Below are positions 46,732 through 55,497 of a stretch of DNA of 64,000 nt, in pieces; position 1 is the first letter of the stretch; every line of letters begins with the position of its first letter. The notes beneath the pieces are model-generated. The model searched no databases, was not told the DNA's origin, and was given only the letters and a program-made list of their open reading frames with translations. The stretch is from Streptomyces radiopugnans (lineage in GTDB: Bacteria; Actinomycetota; Actinomycetes; Streptomycetales; Streptomycetaceae), in assembly GCF_900110735.1 (NCBI RefSeq), contig NZ_FOET01000001.1, forward strand, positions 558,001-622,000, read 5' to 3'. The position numbers were made by a program, and so were the translations under genes.

Positions 46732-47471
46732 ACGCCGAGCCCGCCGACCAGATCCGCCTCCTCGACGTCCAGGCCCTCGACCTCCGGCTCACCCAGCTCG
46801 CCCACCGGCGCAGGAACCTGCCGGAGCACGCCGAGATCGAGGGACTGAACGCCGACCTCTCCCAGGTGCGCGACCTGCTGGTCGCCGCCCGGACGGAGGA
46901 GAGCGACACCGCCCGCGAGCAGACCAAGGCGGAGCAGGACGTCGACCAGGTGCGCAAGCGCGCCGCCCGCGACCAGCAGCGCCTGGACTCCGGCGCGGTC
47001 ACCTCGCCGAAGGACCTGGAGAACCTCCAGCGCGAGATCGCCTCCCTCTCGCGGCGCCAGAGCGACCTGGAGGACGTCGTACTGGAGATCATGGAGCGCC
47101 GCGAGTCCGCCCAGGAGCGCGCGGCCGAGCTCGCCCGGCGGACCGACTCCGTCCAGGCCCGGATCGACGACGCGGTCGGGCGGCGCGACGCGGCGCTGGC
47201 GGAGATCGACGCCGAGACCGCCGCGGTCACCAAGGAGCGCCAGGTCGTGGCCGCCTCGGTCCCGGCCGACCTGATCAAGCTCTACGACAAGCTGCGCGAG
47301 CAGCAGGGCGGCGTCGGCGCGGCCCGCCTCTACCAGCGGCGCTGCGAGGGCTGCCGCCTGGAGCTGAACATCACCGAGCTGAACGAGATCCGCCAGGCCC
47401 CGGCCGACGCGGTGGTGCGCTGCGAGAACTGCCGCCGGATCCTGGTGCGCACCCCCGAGTCGGGACTGTGA
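46728..47471 (+). CDS. C4 zinc-ribbon coiled-coil protein (Rv2229c-like)
   Basis: A 247-aa protein. The N-terminal ~180 residues form a long coiled coil (IRLLDVQALDLRLTQLAHRR to DLIKLYDKLREQQGG). The C-terminus has a C4 ribbon (RCEGCRLEL ... VRCENCRRIL). Related CdsZ/Rv2229c-type proteins bind nucleic acid or associate with metabolic control; role unsettled. The best start is CTG 46728, overlapping the Nif3 stop as CTGA with AGGAG 7 nt upstream; no ATG/GTG/TTG occurs before residue ~49. Its stop overlaps the next ATG by one base. Confidence 0.88.
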   Translation: MNAEPADQIRLLDVQALDLRLTQLAHRRRNLPEHAEIEGLNADLSQVRDLLVAARTEESDTAREQTKAEQDVDQVRKRAARDQQRLDSGAVTSPKDLENLQREIASLSRRQSDLEDVVLEIMERRESAQERAAELARRTDSVQARIDDAVGRRDAALAEIDAETAAVTKERQVVAASVPADLIKLYDKLREQQGGVGAARLYQRRCEGCRLELNITELNEIRQAPADAVVRCENCRRILVRTPESGL

Positions 47472-48898
47472 TGCCGGGCCCCCAGGACTCGCCGGGCCCC
47501 CAGGACTCGTCGGACTCGCCGGACTCCCCGGATGCCCCGGGGTCCCGCAGGACCTTCGTCGTGGAGGCCGACGGCGGCTCCCGCGGCAACCCGGGCCCGG
47601 CCGGCTACGGCGCGGTCGTCCGCGACGCCGGGACCGGGCAGACGCTGTCGGAGGCGGCCGAGTACATCGGCACCGCCACCAACAACGTCGCCGAGTACCG
47701 GGGCCTGATCGCCGGGCTGCGCGCGGCCCACGCGCTCGACCCGCAGGCCCTGGTGAGGGTCCGGATGGACTCCAAACTGGTGGTCGAGCAGATGTCGGGC
47801 CGCTGGAAGATCAAGCACCCCGGCATGCGCCCGCTGGCGCTGGAGGCCGCCTCGGTCTTCCCGCCGGACTCGGTCACCTACCAGTGGATCCCGCGCGAGG
47901 AGAACAAGCACGCCGACCGGCTGGCCAACGAGGCCATGGACGCAGGCCGCCGCGGCGAGGCGTGGCGGCCCTCCGCCTCCACCGCCGAACTCGGCGCCGG
48001 CACCCACGCCGAAACCCTCCCCGGCCTCACCGGGGCCTCCGGGTCCCCGGCCACCCCCGAGAGCTCCGCCGAGGCGCGGGCGGCGGCGCGGACCGCCGTA
48101 CGCCAGGCCGTACGGGAGACCCACCGGACGGCGGCCGCCGCCGAGCGGGGCGCCGGGACGGACGACCCGACTGCCCTGACCGCGGCCGACGAACTGCCCG
48201 TGGAGCACGCGGCTCCCGCCGCGCCCGCCGGGCGCGGGGAGCCGAGTACCCCGCAGGTGGGCTGGGGCGCCGACATGGGCACCCCCACCACCCTCGTCCT
48301 GCTGCGCCACGGCGAGACCCCGCTCACCCCCCTCAAGCGCTTCTCCGGCAGCGGCGGCACCGACCCGGAACTGTCGGCGACCGGGCTGCGCCAGGCCGAG
48401 GCGGCCGCCTCGGCCCTCGCGGCGCGCGGCACCGTCCAGCACGTGGTCAGCTCGCCGCTGGTGCGCTGCCGCCAGACCGCGCGGGCGGTCGCCGACCGGC
48501 TGGGGCTGGGGGTCGAGGTCGAACACGACCTGCGCGAGGCCGACTTCGGAGCCTGGGAGGGGCTGACCTTCGCCGAGGTGCGCGAGCGCCACCCGGACGA
48601 CCTGGACGCCTGGCTGGCCTCGCCCGAGGCCGCGCCCACCGGCGGCGAGTCCTTCGCGCGCGTCATCCGCCGCGTCGAGGCCGCCCGCGACCGGATCCTG
48701 GCCCGCCACGCCGGCCGCACGGTGCTGCTGGTCACCCATGTCACGCCGGTCAAGGTGCTGGCGTGCACGGCCCTGGGCGCACCGCCCGAGGCGCTGTTCC
48801 GCATGGAGCTGTCGGCGGCCTCGCTGTCGGCGGTGGCGTACTACGCGGACGGCAACGCCTCGCTGCGGCTGCTCAACGACACGGGCCACCTGCGCTGA
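47471..48898 (+). CDS. Bifunctional RNase H / acid phosphatase
   Basis: A 475-aa fusion. The RNase HI domain (~20-160) has the DEDD residues in VEADGGSRGNPGPAGYG, NNVAEYRGLIAGL, RMDSKLVVEQMSG and REENKHADRLANEA. A disordered Ala/Glu linker (~165-265) precedes a histidine-phosphatase domain (~275-475) with LLRHGETPLTPLKRFSG, SSPLVRCRQTARAVA, EADFGAWEGLTF and LLVTHVTPVKVL. The mycobacterial homologue Rv2228c combines RNase H with CobC-type alpha-ribazole phosphatase activity. It is translationally coupled to the zinc-ribbon gene. Its end overlaps the convergent aldolase by 26 bp. Confidence 0.94.
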   Translation: MPGPQDSPGPQDSSDSPDSPDAPGSRRTFVVEADGGSRGNPGPAGYGAVVRDAGTGQTLSEAAEYIGTATNNVAEYRGLIAGLRAAHALDPQALVRVRMDSKLVVEQMSGRWKIKHPGMRPLALEAASVFPPDSVTYQWIPREENKHADRLANEAMDAGRRGEAWRPSASTAELGAGTHAETLPGLTGASGSPATPESSAEARAAARTAVRQAVRETHRTAAAAERGAGTDDPTALTAADELPVEHAAPAAPAGRGEPSTPQVGWGADMGTPTTLVLLRHGETPLTPLKRFSGSGGTDPELSATGLRQAEAAASALAARGTVQHVVSSPLVRCRQTARAVADRLGLGVEVEHDLREADFGAWEGLTFAEVRERHPDDLDAWLASPEAAPTGGESFARVIRRVEAARDRILARHAGRTVLLVTHVTPVKVLACTALGAPPEALFRMELSAASLSAVAYYADGNASLRLLNDTGHLR

Positions 48899-49637
48899 CG
48901 TCCCCGCCCCCCGTGCCGCCGCCCGTCCCGGTCCCCGTTCCGCTCCCCGTACGGCCTTCCGCGCCGCCGCCCGTGTCCGCGACCGTCTCCGCGACCGCGG
49001 CGGCGCCCAGCCGGGCGGCCTCGCGGGCCAGGTGCTCGACCCGGTCCCAGTCCCGCGTCCGCACCGCGTCCGGCGGCAGCATCCAACTGCCGCCCACACA
49101 GGGCACGTTGGGCAGCGCCAGATAGTCCGCCGCCGAATCCGGCCCGATGCCGCCCGTCGGGCAGAACCGGGCCCCGGGCAGCGGTGAGGCCAGCGCCCTC
49201 AGATACGCCGGGCCGCCCGCCGCACGGGCCGGGAAGAACTTCATCTCCGCCACCCCGCGCTCCAGCAGCGCCATGACCTCCGAGGCGGTCGAGACCCCCG
49301 GCAGCAGCGGCACGCCCGTGTCCCGCGCCGCCGCCAGCAGCCGGTCCGTCCAGCCGGGGCTGACCAGGAAGCGGGCGCCGGCGGCCCGCGCCGCCACCGC
49401 CTGCTCCGGGGTGAGCACCGTGCCCGCGCCGACCACGGCCCGCGGCACCTCCGCCGCGACCCGGCGCACCGCCTCCACCGCGCCCTCCGTCCGCAGTGTG
49501 ATCTCGACCGCGCGCAGCCCGCCCGCCACCAGCGCCCGCACCAGCGGGACGGCCTCGGCGGGACGGGTCTCGCCGAGGACGACGACCGGCAGCACCGGGC
49601 CGAGAGCGAGTACGGACGGTACGGGGTCGGCTGTCAT
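48873..49637 (-). CDS. eda: KHG/KDPG aldolase
   Basis: A 254-aa class I aldolase of the Entner-Doudoroff pathway. Signature residues are the catalytic Glu in LRAVEITLRTEGAVEA, GAGTVLTPEQAVAARAAGARFLVSPG, the Schiff-base Lys in AEMKFFPARAAGG and the phosphate site FCPTGGIGPDSAADYL. It splits KDPG or KHG into pyruvate plus an aldehyde. A Gly/Thr repeat tail (TGSGTGTGTGGG) is unusual and lies in the overlap with the RNase H gene. The start is ATG 49637, 8 nt after AGG. Confidence 0.92.
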   Translation of the reverse strand: MTADPVPSVLALGPVLPVVVLGETRPAEAVPLVRALVAGGLRAVEITLRTEGAVEAVRRVAAEVPRAVVGAGTVLTPEQAVAARAAGARFLVSPGWTDRLLAAARDTGVPLLPGVSTASEVMALLERGVAEMKFFPARAAGGPAYLRALASPLPGARFCPTGGIGPDSAADYLALPNVPCVGGSWMLPPDAVRTRDWDRVEHLAREAARLGAAAVAETVADTGGGAEGRTGSGTGTGTGGGTGGGDVSAGGPCR

Positions 49638-49709
49638 GGCGGCCATCCTGCACACCCCGCTCACGTACCGCAACGCCCGTTGCGCAGCATGCAACGAACC
49701 GGAGTCCGG

Positions 49710-50507
49710 TCAGAGTTCGGTGACCACCACGTCCAGCCGCCACGGCGCCCCGCCCTTCGCCGGAGGCTCCGCCTCCACCGTGTATCCCAGGCCGCGCAGC
49801 GCCTCCGCCAGCTCCGCCGGGCCGCCCGGCTCGACGCCCTCCCGCAGCAGCGCGCGGACCATCCGCCCCTTGGTGGCCTTGTTGAAGTGGCTGACCACCG
49901 ACCGCTTCTCCACACCGCCGACGATCCTGGACTGAAGCACCCGCACCGTCGCCGTCCGCCCGGCGAGATCGCCCTTCGGCCTCCACATCGCCCCGTACGC
50001 CGCCGACCGCAGGTCCAGCACCAGCCCCTCGCCCGCAGTCTCGGGCAGCACCGACCCCAGCGGCTCCCGCCAGTACCGGCCCAGCGATCCCAGCGCCGGC
50101 AGCCGCACCCCGCCCGAGCAGCGGTAGGGCGGAATCGGGTCGCCGATCCGCACCGCACCCCACAGCCCCGAGAACACCAGCAGCCACCGCCCGGCCCGCT
50201 CCCGCGCCGCCGCGTCCAGCGTGCCCAGGTCCAGAGCGTCGTAGAGCACACCGGTGTAGACCTCGCCCGCAGGGCGCGTCGGGGCCCCGTACAGCCCCGC
50301 GTTCCTCGCCACCTCGCCGCGCAGGCCCTCGCTCAGCCCGAGCACCTCGCGCGCCTTGTCCTCGTCGGCCGCGCACAGCTCCACCAGCTCCGCCAGCACC
50401 GCCTCCCGCGCGGCCGTCAGCCCCGGCAGCGACAGCGCTCCCAGATCGAGCGCGGGACCGGACGCCCCGGCGGCCTTCCCCTCGGACGGCGGCAACAGTA
50501 CGAGCAC
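49710..50507 (-). CDS. yaaA: Peroxide stress protein YaaA
   Basis: A 265-aa YaaA/DUF328 protein. The family opening LVLLPPSEGKAAG, middle LVFSGLWGAVRIGDPIPPYR and C-terminal VVSHFNKATKGRMVRALL are all present. YaaA lowers free iron and protects DNA from Fenton damage during peroxide stress. The start is GTG 50507 with GGAG 7 nt upstream; the open frame beyond has no ribosome site. A decayed fragment of a second copy lies at 52690-52805. Confidence 0.92.
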   Translation of the reverse strand: MLVLLPPSEGKAAGASGPALDLGALSLPGLTAAREAVLAELVELCAADEDKAREVLGLSEGLRGEVARNAGLYGAPTRPAGEVYTGVLYDALDLGTLDAAARERAGRWLLVFSGLWGAVRIGDPIPPYRCSGGVRLPALGSLGRYWREPLGSVLPETAGEGLVLDLRSAAYGAMWRPKGDLAGRTATVRVLQSRIVGGVEKRSVVSHFNKATKGRMVRALLREGVEPGGPAELAEALRGLGYTVEAEPPAKGGAPWRLDVVVTEL

Positions 50508-50657
50508 GGCGGTTCTCCTCACAGATGGCACATGCGCCGGAGTGCGTCCCTCCGCACCGGCGCCACAGCAGCGTATGCGCCCCGCTCACCCGGCCGCCCC
50601 GCCACCCCGCCGCCCGGCCGGGGCATCGGTTCCGGCCGGTGCGGTACCCGGCGCGAC

Positions 50658-52034
50658 GTGAACCCTTTCCAGCGCAACCGGAAGGCCCGCGCGGCGTCCT
50701 CCCGCTCACCGCTGTGGGTGTGGCCGACCGCCGGCGGCGCCGCCGCTCTGGCCGCCGCGATCCTCCTGGAACAGTTCCGACCGCGGCCCGGAACCGGCCC
50801 GGCCGGCCTCTGGCCGGGCGGCCACGACGCGGCCTCCTCGATGCTCCAGGTGGTGGCCACTTCCTCGGTCACGGTGGCGACCCTGTCCCTCAGTGTCACC
50901 GTGGTGACGCTGCAACTGGCATCCCAGCAGTTCTCCCCGCGGCTGCTGCGGCGCTACGCCCACGACCCGGTGCTCAAGGCCGTCCTGACGGTGCTGCTCA
51001 CGACCCTGGTGTTCGCGCTGGCCACCCTGTCCTTCATGAGGTCGGGGGAGGCGCTGCCGGTGGTGTCCCTGGTCCTCGCCTCCGTGCTCGGCGTGGCTTC
51101 CCTGGCAGCCGTGCTCGGCTTCCTCAACCACATCATCCGCAGGCTGCGGGTGGACTCCATGATGCTCGACACCCACAAGGAGGCCAGCGACGCGATCCGC
51201 AGGTGCCATCCCGCTCGCGACGGCCCCTCCCCGTACACCGGGGACAACCCGGCCCCGCACCCGGAACCGGCGCGTGGCGCGGTGGTGCGCGCCCGCCGCA
51301 GCGGCTTCCTGAGGCTGGTCGACGCCCGGGAGCTGGTGGCCTGCGCGCGCCGCGGCGACACCTTCGTCCGCGTCGACGTCCGCCCCGGTGACCTGATTGT
51401 CGAGGGGAACCCGGTCGCGGTGGTGTGGGCGCGCACCCCCGGCGGCAGGATGCCCGACCCCGGGGCCGACGGCACCGCCGAGGAGATCGAAGCGGCCCTG
51501 AAGACCGGCTTCGAACGGATCCCCGACCAGGACGTGGCCTTCGGCTTCCGCCAGCTCGAGGACATCGCGGTCAAGGCGATGTCCCCGGGGATCAACGACC
51601 CCGTCACCGCGTGCACCGCCGTCGGCCACATGGCCGACCTGCTGGTGCGGCTGGCGGGCCGCCGCCTGGGGGACATCCCGCACGAGGACGACGACGGCGT
51701 CGTGCGGGTGGTCGTGCCGGACCGGGACCTGCGCTACTACCTCGACCTCGCCTGCGGGCAGCTCAGGCGCTACTCCTCGGGCGAGCCCACCGTGCTCGCC
51801 GCCCTGCTGCGCATGCTCCGCGACCTGGCCGCGGCGGTGCACGAGGAGGGCGCCGAAAGCGACGCGGCGGAGGTCCGGCGGGCGGCGGAGCTGGTCATGG
51901 ACACCATGGCCTCCTCCGTCGGCCCGTCGGACGCCGCGCAGGTGCACGACCTGCACGGACGTGTTCTGGCGGCGCTGGAGGGACGCCTTCTCGACGCCTA
52001 CGCCGACCGCAGCGGCGAGACACGGTCGGTGTGA
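50658..52034 (+). CDS. DUF2254 membrane protein
   Basis: A 458-aa integral membrane protein. The N-terminal half has about four transmembrane helices (LWVWPTAGGAAALAAAILL, ATSSVTVATLSLSVTVVTLQL, VLTVLLTTLVFALATLSFM, VVSLVLASVLGVASLAAVLG) with the family motif QFSPRLLRRYAHDPVLK. The cytoplasmic C-terminal half contains DVAFGFRQLEDIAVKAMSPGINDPVTA, the DUF2254 signature. Function is unknown. GTG 50658 is the best start, without a good ribosome site. It is divergent from yaaA. Confidence 0.85.
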   Translation: MNPFQRNRKARAASSRSPLWVWPTAGGAAALAAAILLEQFRPRPGTGPAGLWPGGHDAASSMLQVVATSSVTVATLSLSVTVVTLQLASQQFSPRLLRRYAHDPVLKAVLTVLLTTLVFALATLSFMRSGEALPVVSLVLASVLGVASLAAVLGFLNHIIRRLRVDSMMLDTHKEASDAIRRCHPARDGPSPYTGDNPAPHPEPARGAVVRARRSGFLRLVDARELVACARRGDTFVRVDVRPGDLIVEGNPVAVVWARTPGGRMPDPGADGTAEEIEAALKTGFERIPDQDVAFGFRQLEDIAVKAMSPGINDPVTACTAVGHMADLLVRLAGRRLGDIPHEDDDGVVRVVVPDRDLRYYLDLACGQLRRYSSGEPTVLAALLRMLRDLAAAVHEEGAESDAAEVRRAAELVMDTMASSVGPSDAAQVHDLHGRVLAALEGRLLDAYADRSGETRSV

Positions 52035-52112
52035 CGGCCGGACGGTGCGGGGTCGCCGCCGATGGTCGCGGAACGCGCCGCGCCGAAAGGGCGCGAGGAG
52101 GCATGACGGGTG

Positions 52113-52134
52113 CGCGGGCGGGCACCCGCCCGCG
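52113..52134. other. Compact hairpin after the DUF2254 gene
   Basis: CGCGGGCGGG/CCCGCCCGCG arms (10 bp) around CA, followed by GGAAGAAAAAA. It may end the DUF2254 transcript. The rest of 52035-52242 holds no convincing gene. Confidence 0.4.
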
Positions 52135-52242
52135 GAAGAAAAAACCCGATGTGGGCGAAATGTGAAATCCGTCCTCCGGGTGGCAGGGACCGACTCGTAC
52201 GGCCGTCCGGGCCGCCAGGACGGCCGGGGAAGCAGGGACACC

Positions 52243-52599
52243 ATGGCCGAACAGGACAAGCGGCACGACCAGGACCTGGCGGAGATCGCCCGGGAACGCA
52301 ACCGCCACCTGTCGGGGGAGACCGCCAAGGGCCGCGTCGACCCGGCCGCCGCCGGCGGACGGGCCCGGGAGGAGGACACATCCCGGGGCAAGGGCTCCCC
52401 GCAGAAGGGGAAGGGGAACGTCCGGGGCACCGAGGACATGCCGCGCTCCGGCGCGGACCTCGGCGACCGCGGCACCGGCGGCGAGGCCGCCCGCGAGGCG
52501 ATCGGAGCCGACCCCGCCAAGTCCGGCGGCGAGGTGGAGGACCGCAGCACCGGGAAGTCCACCCGCGAGGAGACGCTCGGCGACGAGGGCAAGTCCTGA
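52243..52599 (+). CDS. Small hydrophilic disordered protein
   Basis: A 118-aa protein of unknown function, ATG 52243 after AGGGA. It is almost wholly charged and glycine-rich (EQDKRHDQDLAEIARERNRH, GKGSPQKGKGNVRG, DRSTGKSTREETLGDE) with no hydrophobic core. The composition is like stress-induced hydrophilins. No partner is evident; the next gene is a broken one. Confidence 0.6.
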   Translation: MAEQDKRHDQDLAEIARERNRHLSGETAKGRVDPAAAGGRAREEDTSRGKGSPQKGKGNVRGTEDMPRSGADLGDRGTGGEAAREAIGADPAKSGGEVEDRSTGKSTREETLGDEGKS

Positions 52600-52689
52600 C
52601 GGACGAAGGCCCGGGCTCCGGGCCGGTTTCGCGAGGTCCGGGGCCCGGGCCCCGCGCGTCAGCCGGCCCCGCTCCGGCTCCCGAGCCCC

Positions 52690-52805
52690 TCCCGCAGCGC
52701 GGCGTTCCCGCGACCTCACCGCACAGTCCCCGGCTCGGCCCGAATACCTCCCGCGCCTTGTGCTCGTCGGCCGAGCACAGCCCCGCCGGCACCGCCTCCG
52801 CGTTC
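52690..52805 (-). pseudogene. Fragment of a second yaaA
   Basis: On the minus strand this stretch encodes LCSADEHKAREVFGPSRG and then LCGEVAG. These match LCAADEDKAREVLGLSEG and LRGEVAR of the intact YaaA at 49710-50507. Only ~35 codons (about residues 45-80 of YaaA) survive, without start or stop. It is a duplicated, decayed piece. Confidence 0.6.
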
Positions 52806-53669
52806 GGCGCCGCCGCTGGACTCGCCTTCGGCCTCGCGGCCGGGCGTCCGGAACACGGCCCGGAGCCGGTTCGCACCCGCCTGCGACTGCGGGGACGCAG
52901 GCGCGACCTCCTCGAACACCTGGCACTGGGACTGGGGATCGGTTTCGCCCTCACGCTCGGAATGGACCTGGGGCTGAAGTCCGCGCTCGTCGGGGGACTG
53001 GTGTTCGGAGCGGTCGCGGGCGCCGTGTTCGGCCTCTCCGGTAACCTCACCCGTCCCCAGGGCGACGCCACCGGCGAACCGTTCGAGGTGCTGAGGGCGG
53101 ACCGGGCCGCCGGTCTGGCCGCCGGGCTGCCGAGCGGACTGGCGGCCGGCCTCCTCGCGGCCATCCTCGCCGGCCGCGTCCTCCCGCTCGCGCAGGCGCT
53201 GCTCCTCGGCGCGGCACTCGGCCTCGGATTCCTGATCGCATCGGGCGTCACGACCGGCACGGTCTTCGGGATCCTGGTCGGGCTCGCCGTCTCCCGGGCG
53301 CTGGACTACCAGATGTGGCTGAACGGGCTCGAGGCCGCCCTGGTCGCCGTCGGGGCGGGCACGCCGCTCGTCCTCCTGGTGGGTCTCGCCGCCGGGCCCA
53401 CGGCGGGGATCGGCTTCGGCGCCTGGGCCCAGTGGCTCCTGCTGGTCCGCCTCTGGCTGCCGCTGACCGGCCGGCTGCCCTGGTCGGTGGCGACGTTCCT
53501 GGCGGACGCGCACGGCCGCGGCGTCCTGCTCCGAAGTGGGGCGGTCTTCCGCTTCCGCCACGCCCGCCTGCAGGACCACCTCCTGGGGCGCCTCGGGACG
53601 GAGGCATCCCCGCCGCCCGGGCCCCCGCCAGCCGACCCCGTACCACCCGGACAGGGAGCGACGGAATGA
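52785..53669 (+). pseudogene. 5'-truncated C-terminal membrane domain of a NACHT-type NTPase
   Basis: The frame is open to TGA 53669 and encodes repeated Gly/Ala-rich transmembrane helices (AFGAAAGLAFGLAAG, LGLGIGFALTLGMDLGL, LVGGLVFGAVAGAVFGL, ALLLGAALGLGFLIASG). It ends LTGRLPWSVATFLADAHGRGVLL and FRFRHARLQDHLL. That ending is typical of large Streptomyces NACHT/STAND NTPases (from memory), but the helix-turn-helix and P-loop parts are missing and no start codon or ribosome site precedes the helices. The sequence begins within the yaaA scar. It may be unexpressed or express only the membrane part. Confidence 0.65.
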
Positions 53670-54058
53670 GCCGGACGAGATCACTGATCGTCACCGCCCT
53701 CATGGTCGCGGGCATCGTGGCCGGAGCCCTGGGCGCCTACGTCCACGCCCGCGCCGATGCGACGCAGGAGCGCAGGGACAGGAGCCTGGCCACAGCGAAG
53801 CGGGCACTGGAGGAAGTGGACGAGCATGCCGGTGCGGCCAGGAAGGACGAGCTGCTGGGGGAGGCGCAGATCGCCGTGCAGATGGCCGATTACCACCAGG
53901 ATGCGCTCGTGGAGCAGCGCCAGGGCGCACTGTGGTTCGGAGCCGCGGCCCTGACCGCGCTCGCCGCGGGCACCACCGTCCTGCTGCGCGGACGCCGGAG
54001 CGGCCCTCGCACGCCGCGGGGCACCGCCGAAGCGGCCGATCCCCCGGCTCGCCCGTAA
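53666..54058 (+). CDS. Small membrane protein with two helices
   Basis: A 130-aa protein, ATG 53666 overlapping the previous stop as ATGA, GGGAG 7 nt upstream. An N-terminal helix (LIVTALMVAGIVAGALGAYV) and a second (LWFGAAALTALAAGTTVLLRG) flank a charged segment (ATQERRDRSLATAKRALEEVDEHAG, AQMADYHQD-like) that may form a coiled coil. The tail is basic and Pro-rich. Family unknown. Coupling to the truncated NTPase suggests it was its operon partner. Confidence 0.65.
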   Translation: MSRTRSLIVTALMVAGIVAGALGAYVHARADATQERRDRSLATAKRALEEVDEHAGAARKDELLGEAQIAVQMADYHQDALVEQRQGALWFGAAALTALAAGTTVLLRGRRSGPRTPRGTAEAADPPARP

Positions 54059-54085
54059 CCGCCCCGCGTCCGCGCCGCCCGGACA

Positions 54086-55384
54086 TCAGCCGCGCTCCGG
54101 TCCCGCCCGCCCCGCGGCCCCGTCCACCACGTGTCCGCGCAGCGCGGCCCCCGCCGCGCGCGGGTCGTCGGCGTACAGGCGCAGCACCCGCGCCCGCTCC
54201 CGGCCGCCGAGCGGGCGGACGACCTCGACCGGCGCGCCCAGCTCCACCGTGACCGTGGTCCGCCCGCCGACGGCCAGGTCCAGCACCCCGCCGGAGACCT
54301 CCACCGTCCGCCCCGGCGGGAAACGGTGCTCGACGCGGACGGCGGTCACCGACCCGGCGGGCACCGCCACGTCCACCAGTGCGCCGTAGCGCACCCGCAG
54401 TGAGCCGTCCGCGCCCACCACATGCGGACGCGCCGCACAGGCGGCGTGGAAGCCCAGCACCAGCGCCACCCCCCACACGTCCAGCACCAGCACCGCCGCA
54501 TGCACCACCGGCCACTCGGCCGGCAGTACCGCCAGCACGGCCGTCTCCACCACGGCCGCGAACAGCAGCCCGTACACCAGCGCCGCCTGCCCGCCCGCGT
54601 ACGGCACCGCTCTGTCCCCGGAACCCACCCCGTGCGGACGCCGCGCCGCCCACTGCACCAGGCTCGCCACCACACGTACCTCGTGAGCCACCAGCCGCCG
54701 CACCGGCAGCGGTACGGCCGCCGCAACCGCCCGCGCGGCCTCGCCCGCCGCCGCCCGGGCCGCCCGCGCCACCCGTGGATCGTCCACGTCCGCCTCCGAC
54801 AGCTCGTCCAGCAGGGCGTACACCCGATACATCCGGTCCATCGCCGCCGGATCGCCGCCCGCGCCGCCGAGCGCGGCGACCAGCTCCCGCCCGGCACCGT
54901 CCGGTGCCGTCTCCAGCAGGGCCAGCAGTTCCCGCTCCTTCGCCGCCATCGCCGGTTCCGGCCCCGGCAGCCGGGCCCCGGCACGGGCCATCTCCCCGAA
55001 GAGCGCGGCCAGTTCGGCGGAGACCGGCCCCTCGGCGGGCAGCTCCCCGCGTTCGGCCAGTTCCAGCAGTTCCCGCACCCGGGCACGCCGCCCGCGCAGC
55101 GCCTCCTCCTGTCTGGCCAGGTCGGCGTCCAGCTCGGCCAGCACCTCGCACAGCTCGCGCCCGGCATCCGGACCCGGCGCGGCCAGGACGTCGCGCACCT
55201 CCTCCAGGCTCAGCCCCAGCTCGGTCAGCCGCCGCACCCGCGCCAGCGCGACCGCGTCACGCAGTCCGTACTCCCGGTAGCCGTTCGCCCGCCGCGCCGG
55301 CTCGGGCAGCAGCCCCAGATGGTGATAGTGCCGCACGGTGCGGGTGGTGACGCCCGCCAACGCGGCCAGCTCGCCGATCCTCAT
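54086..55384 (-). CDS. MerR-family regulator with membrane and PH-like C-terminus
   Basis: A 432-aa protein. The N-terminal MerR HTH and wing are clear (MRIGELAALAGVTTRTVRHYHHLGLLPEP, NGYREYGLRDAVALARVRRL, GLSLEEVRDVLAAPG) with the dimer coiled coil after. Unusually, the C-terminal half has two hydrophobic helices (ALVYGLLFAAVVETAVLAVLP, VVHAAVLVLDVWGVALVLGF) and a beta-rich domain (VVGADGSLRVRYGALVDVAVP, VEVSGGVLDLAVGGRTTVTVEL) like a bacterial PH domain. This would tether a transcription factor to the membrane. The start is ATG 55384; no strong ribosome site, and a palindromic operator lies just upstream. Confidence 0.85.
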   Translation of the reverse strand: MRIGELAALAGVTTRTVRHYHHLGLLPEPARRANGYREYGLRDAVALARVRRLTELGLSLEEVRDVLAAPGPDAGRELCEVLAELDADLARQEEALRGRRARVRELLELAERGELPAEGPVSAELAALFGEMARAGARLPGPEPAMAAKERELLALLETAPDGAGRELVAALGGAGGDPAAMDRMYRVYALLDELSEADVDDPRVARAARAAAGEAARAVAAAVPLPVRRLVAHEVRVVASLVQWAARRPHGVGSGDRAVPYAGGQAALVYGLLFAAVVETAVLAVLPAEWPVVHAAVLVLDVWGVALVLGFHAACAARPHVVGADGSLRVRYGALVDVAVPAGSVTAVRVEHRFPPGRTVEVSGGVLDLAVGGRTTVTVELGAPVEVVRPLGGRERARVLRLYADDPRAAGAALRGHVVDGAAGRAGPERG

Positions 55385-55398
55385 GGCGCGAGTGAACA

Positions 55399-55423
55399 CC
55401 TTGACGTCGCGGCAGGGTCAAGG
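55399..55423. promoter_or_regulatory. MerR-type operator
   Basis: CCTTGAC - 11 bp - GTCAAGG, a 25-bp inverted repeat starting 14 bp upstream of the merR-like start. TTGAC within each arm can act as a -35. Placement and form are those of a MerR autoregulatory site. Confidence 0.6.
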
Positions 55424-55482
55424 CACGGCCGGGCCGCCCTCCGCTCGCCCGCCGCGCGTCCGCGCCGCCCGCTGCGGCGGGA

Positions 55483-55488
55483 TAGCAT
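55483..55488 (+). promoter_or_regulatory. -10 box of rnpB
   Basis: TAGCAT, 9 bp before the first paired base of RNase P RNA, fits the streptomycete HrdB -10 consensus. Confidence 0.55.
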
Positions 55489-55497
55489 GGGCGGTAC

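Noticed and set aside
52103..52165. 20-codon mini-gene with AGGAGG just before ATG
   Set aside because: The purine run is 1-2 nt from the ATG, too close, and the sequence overlaps a hairpin; no conservation can be judged.
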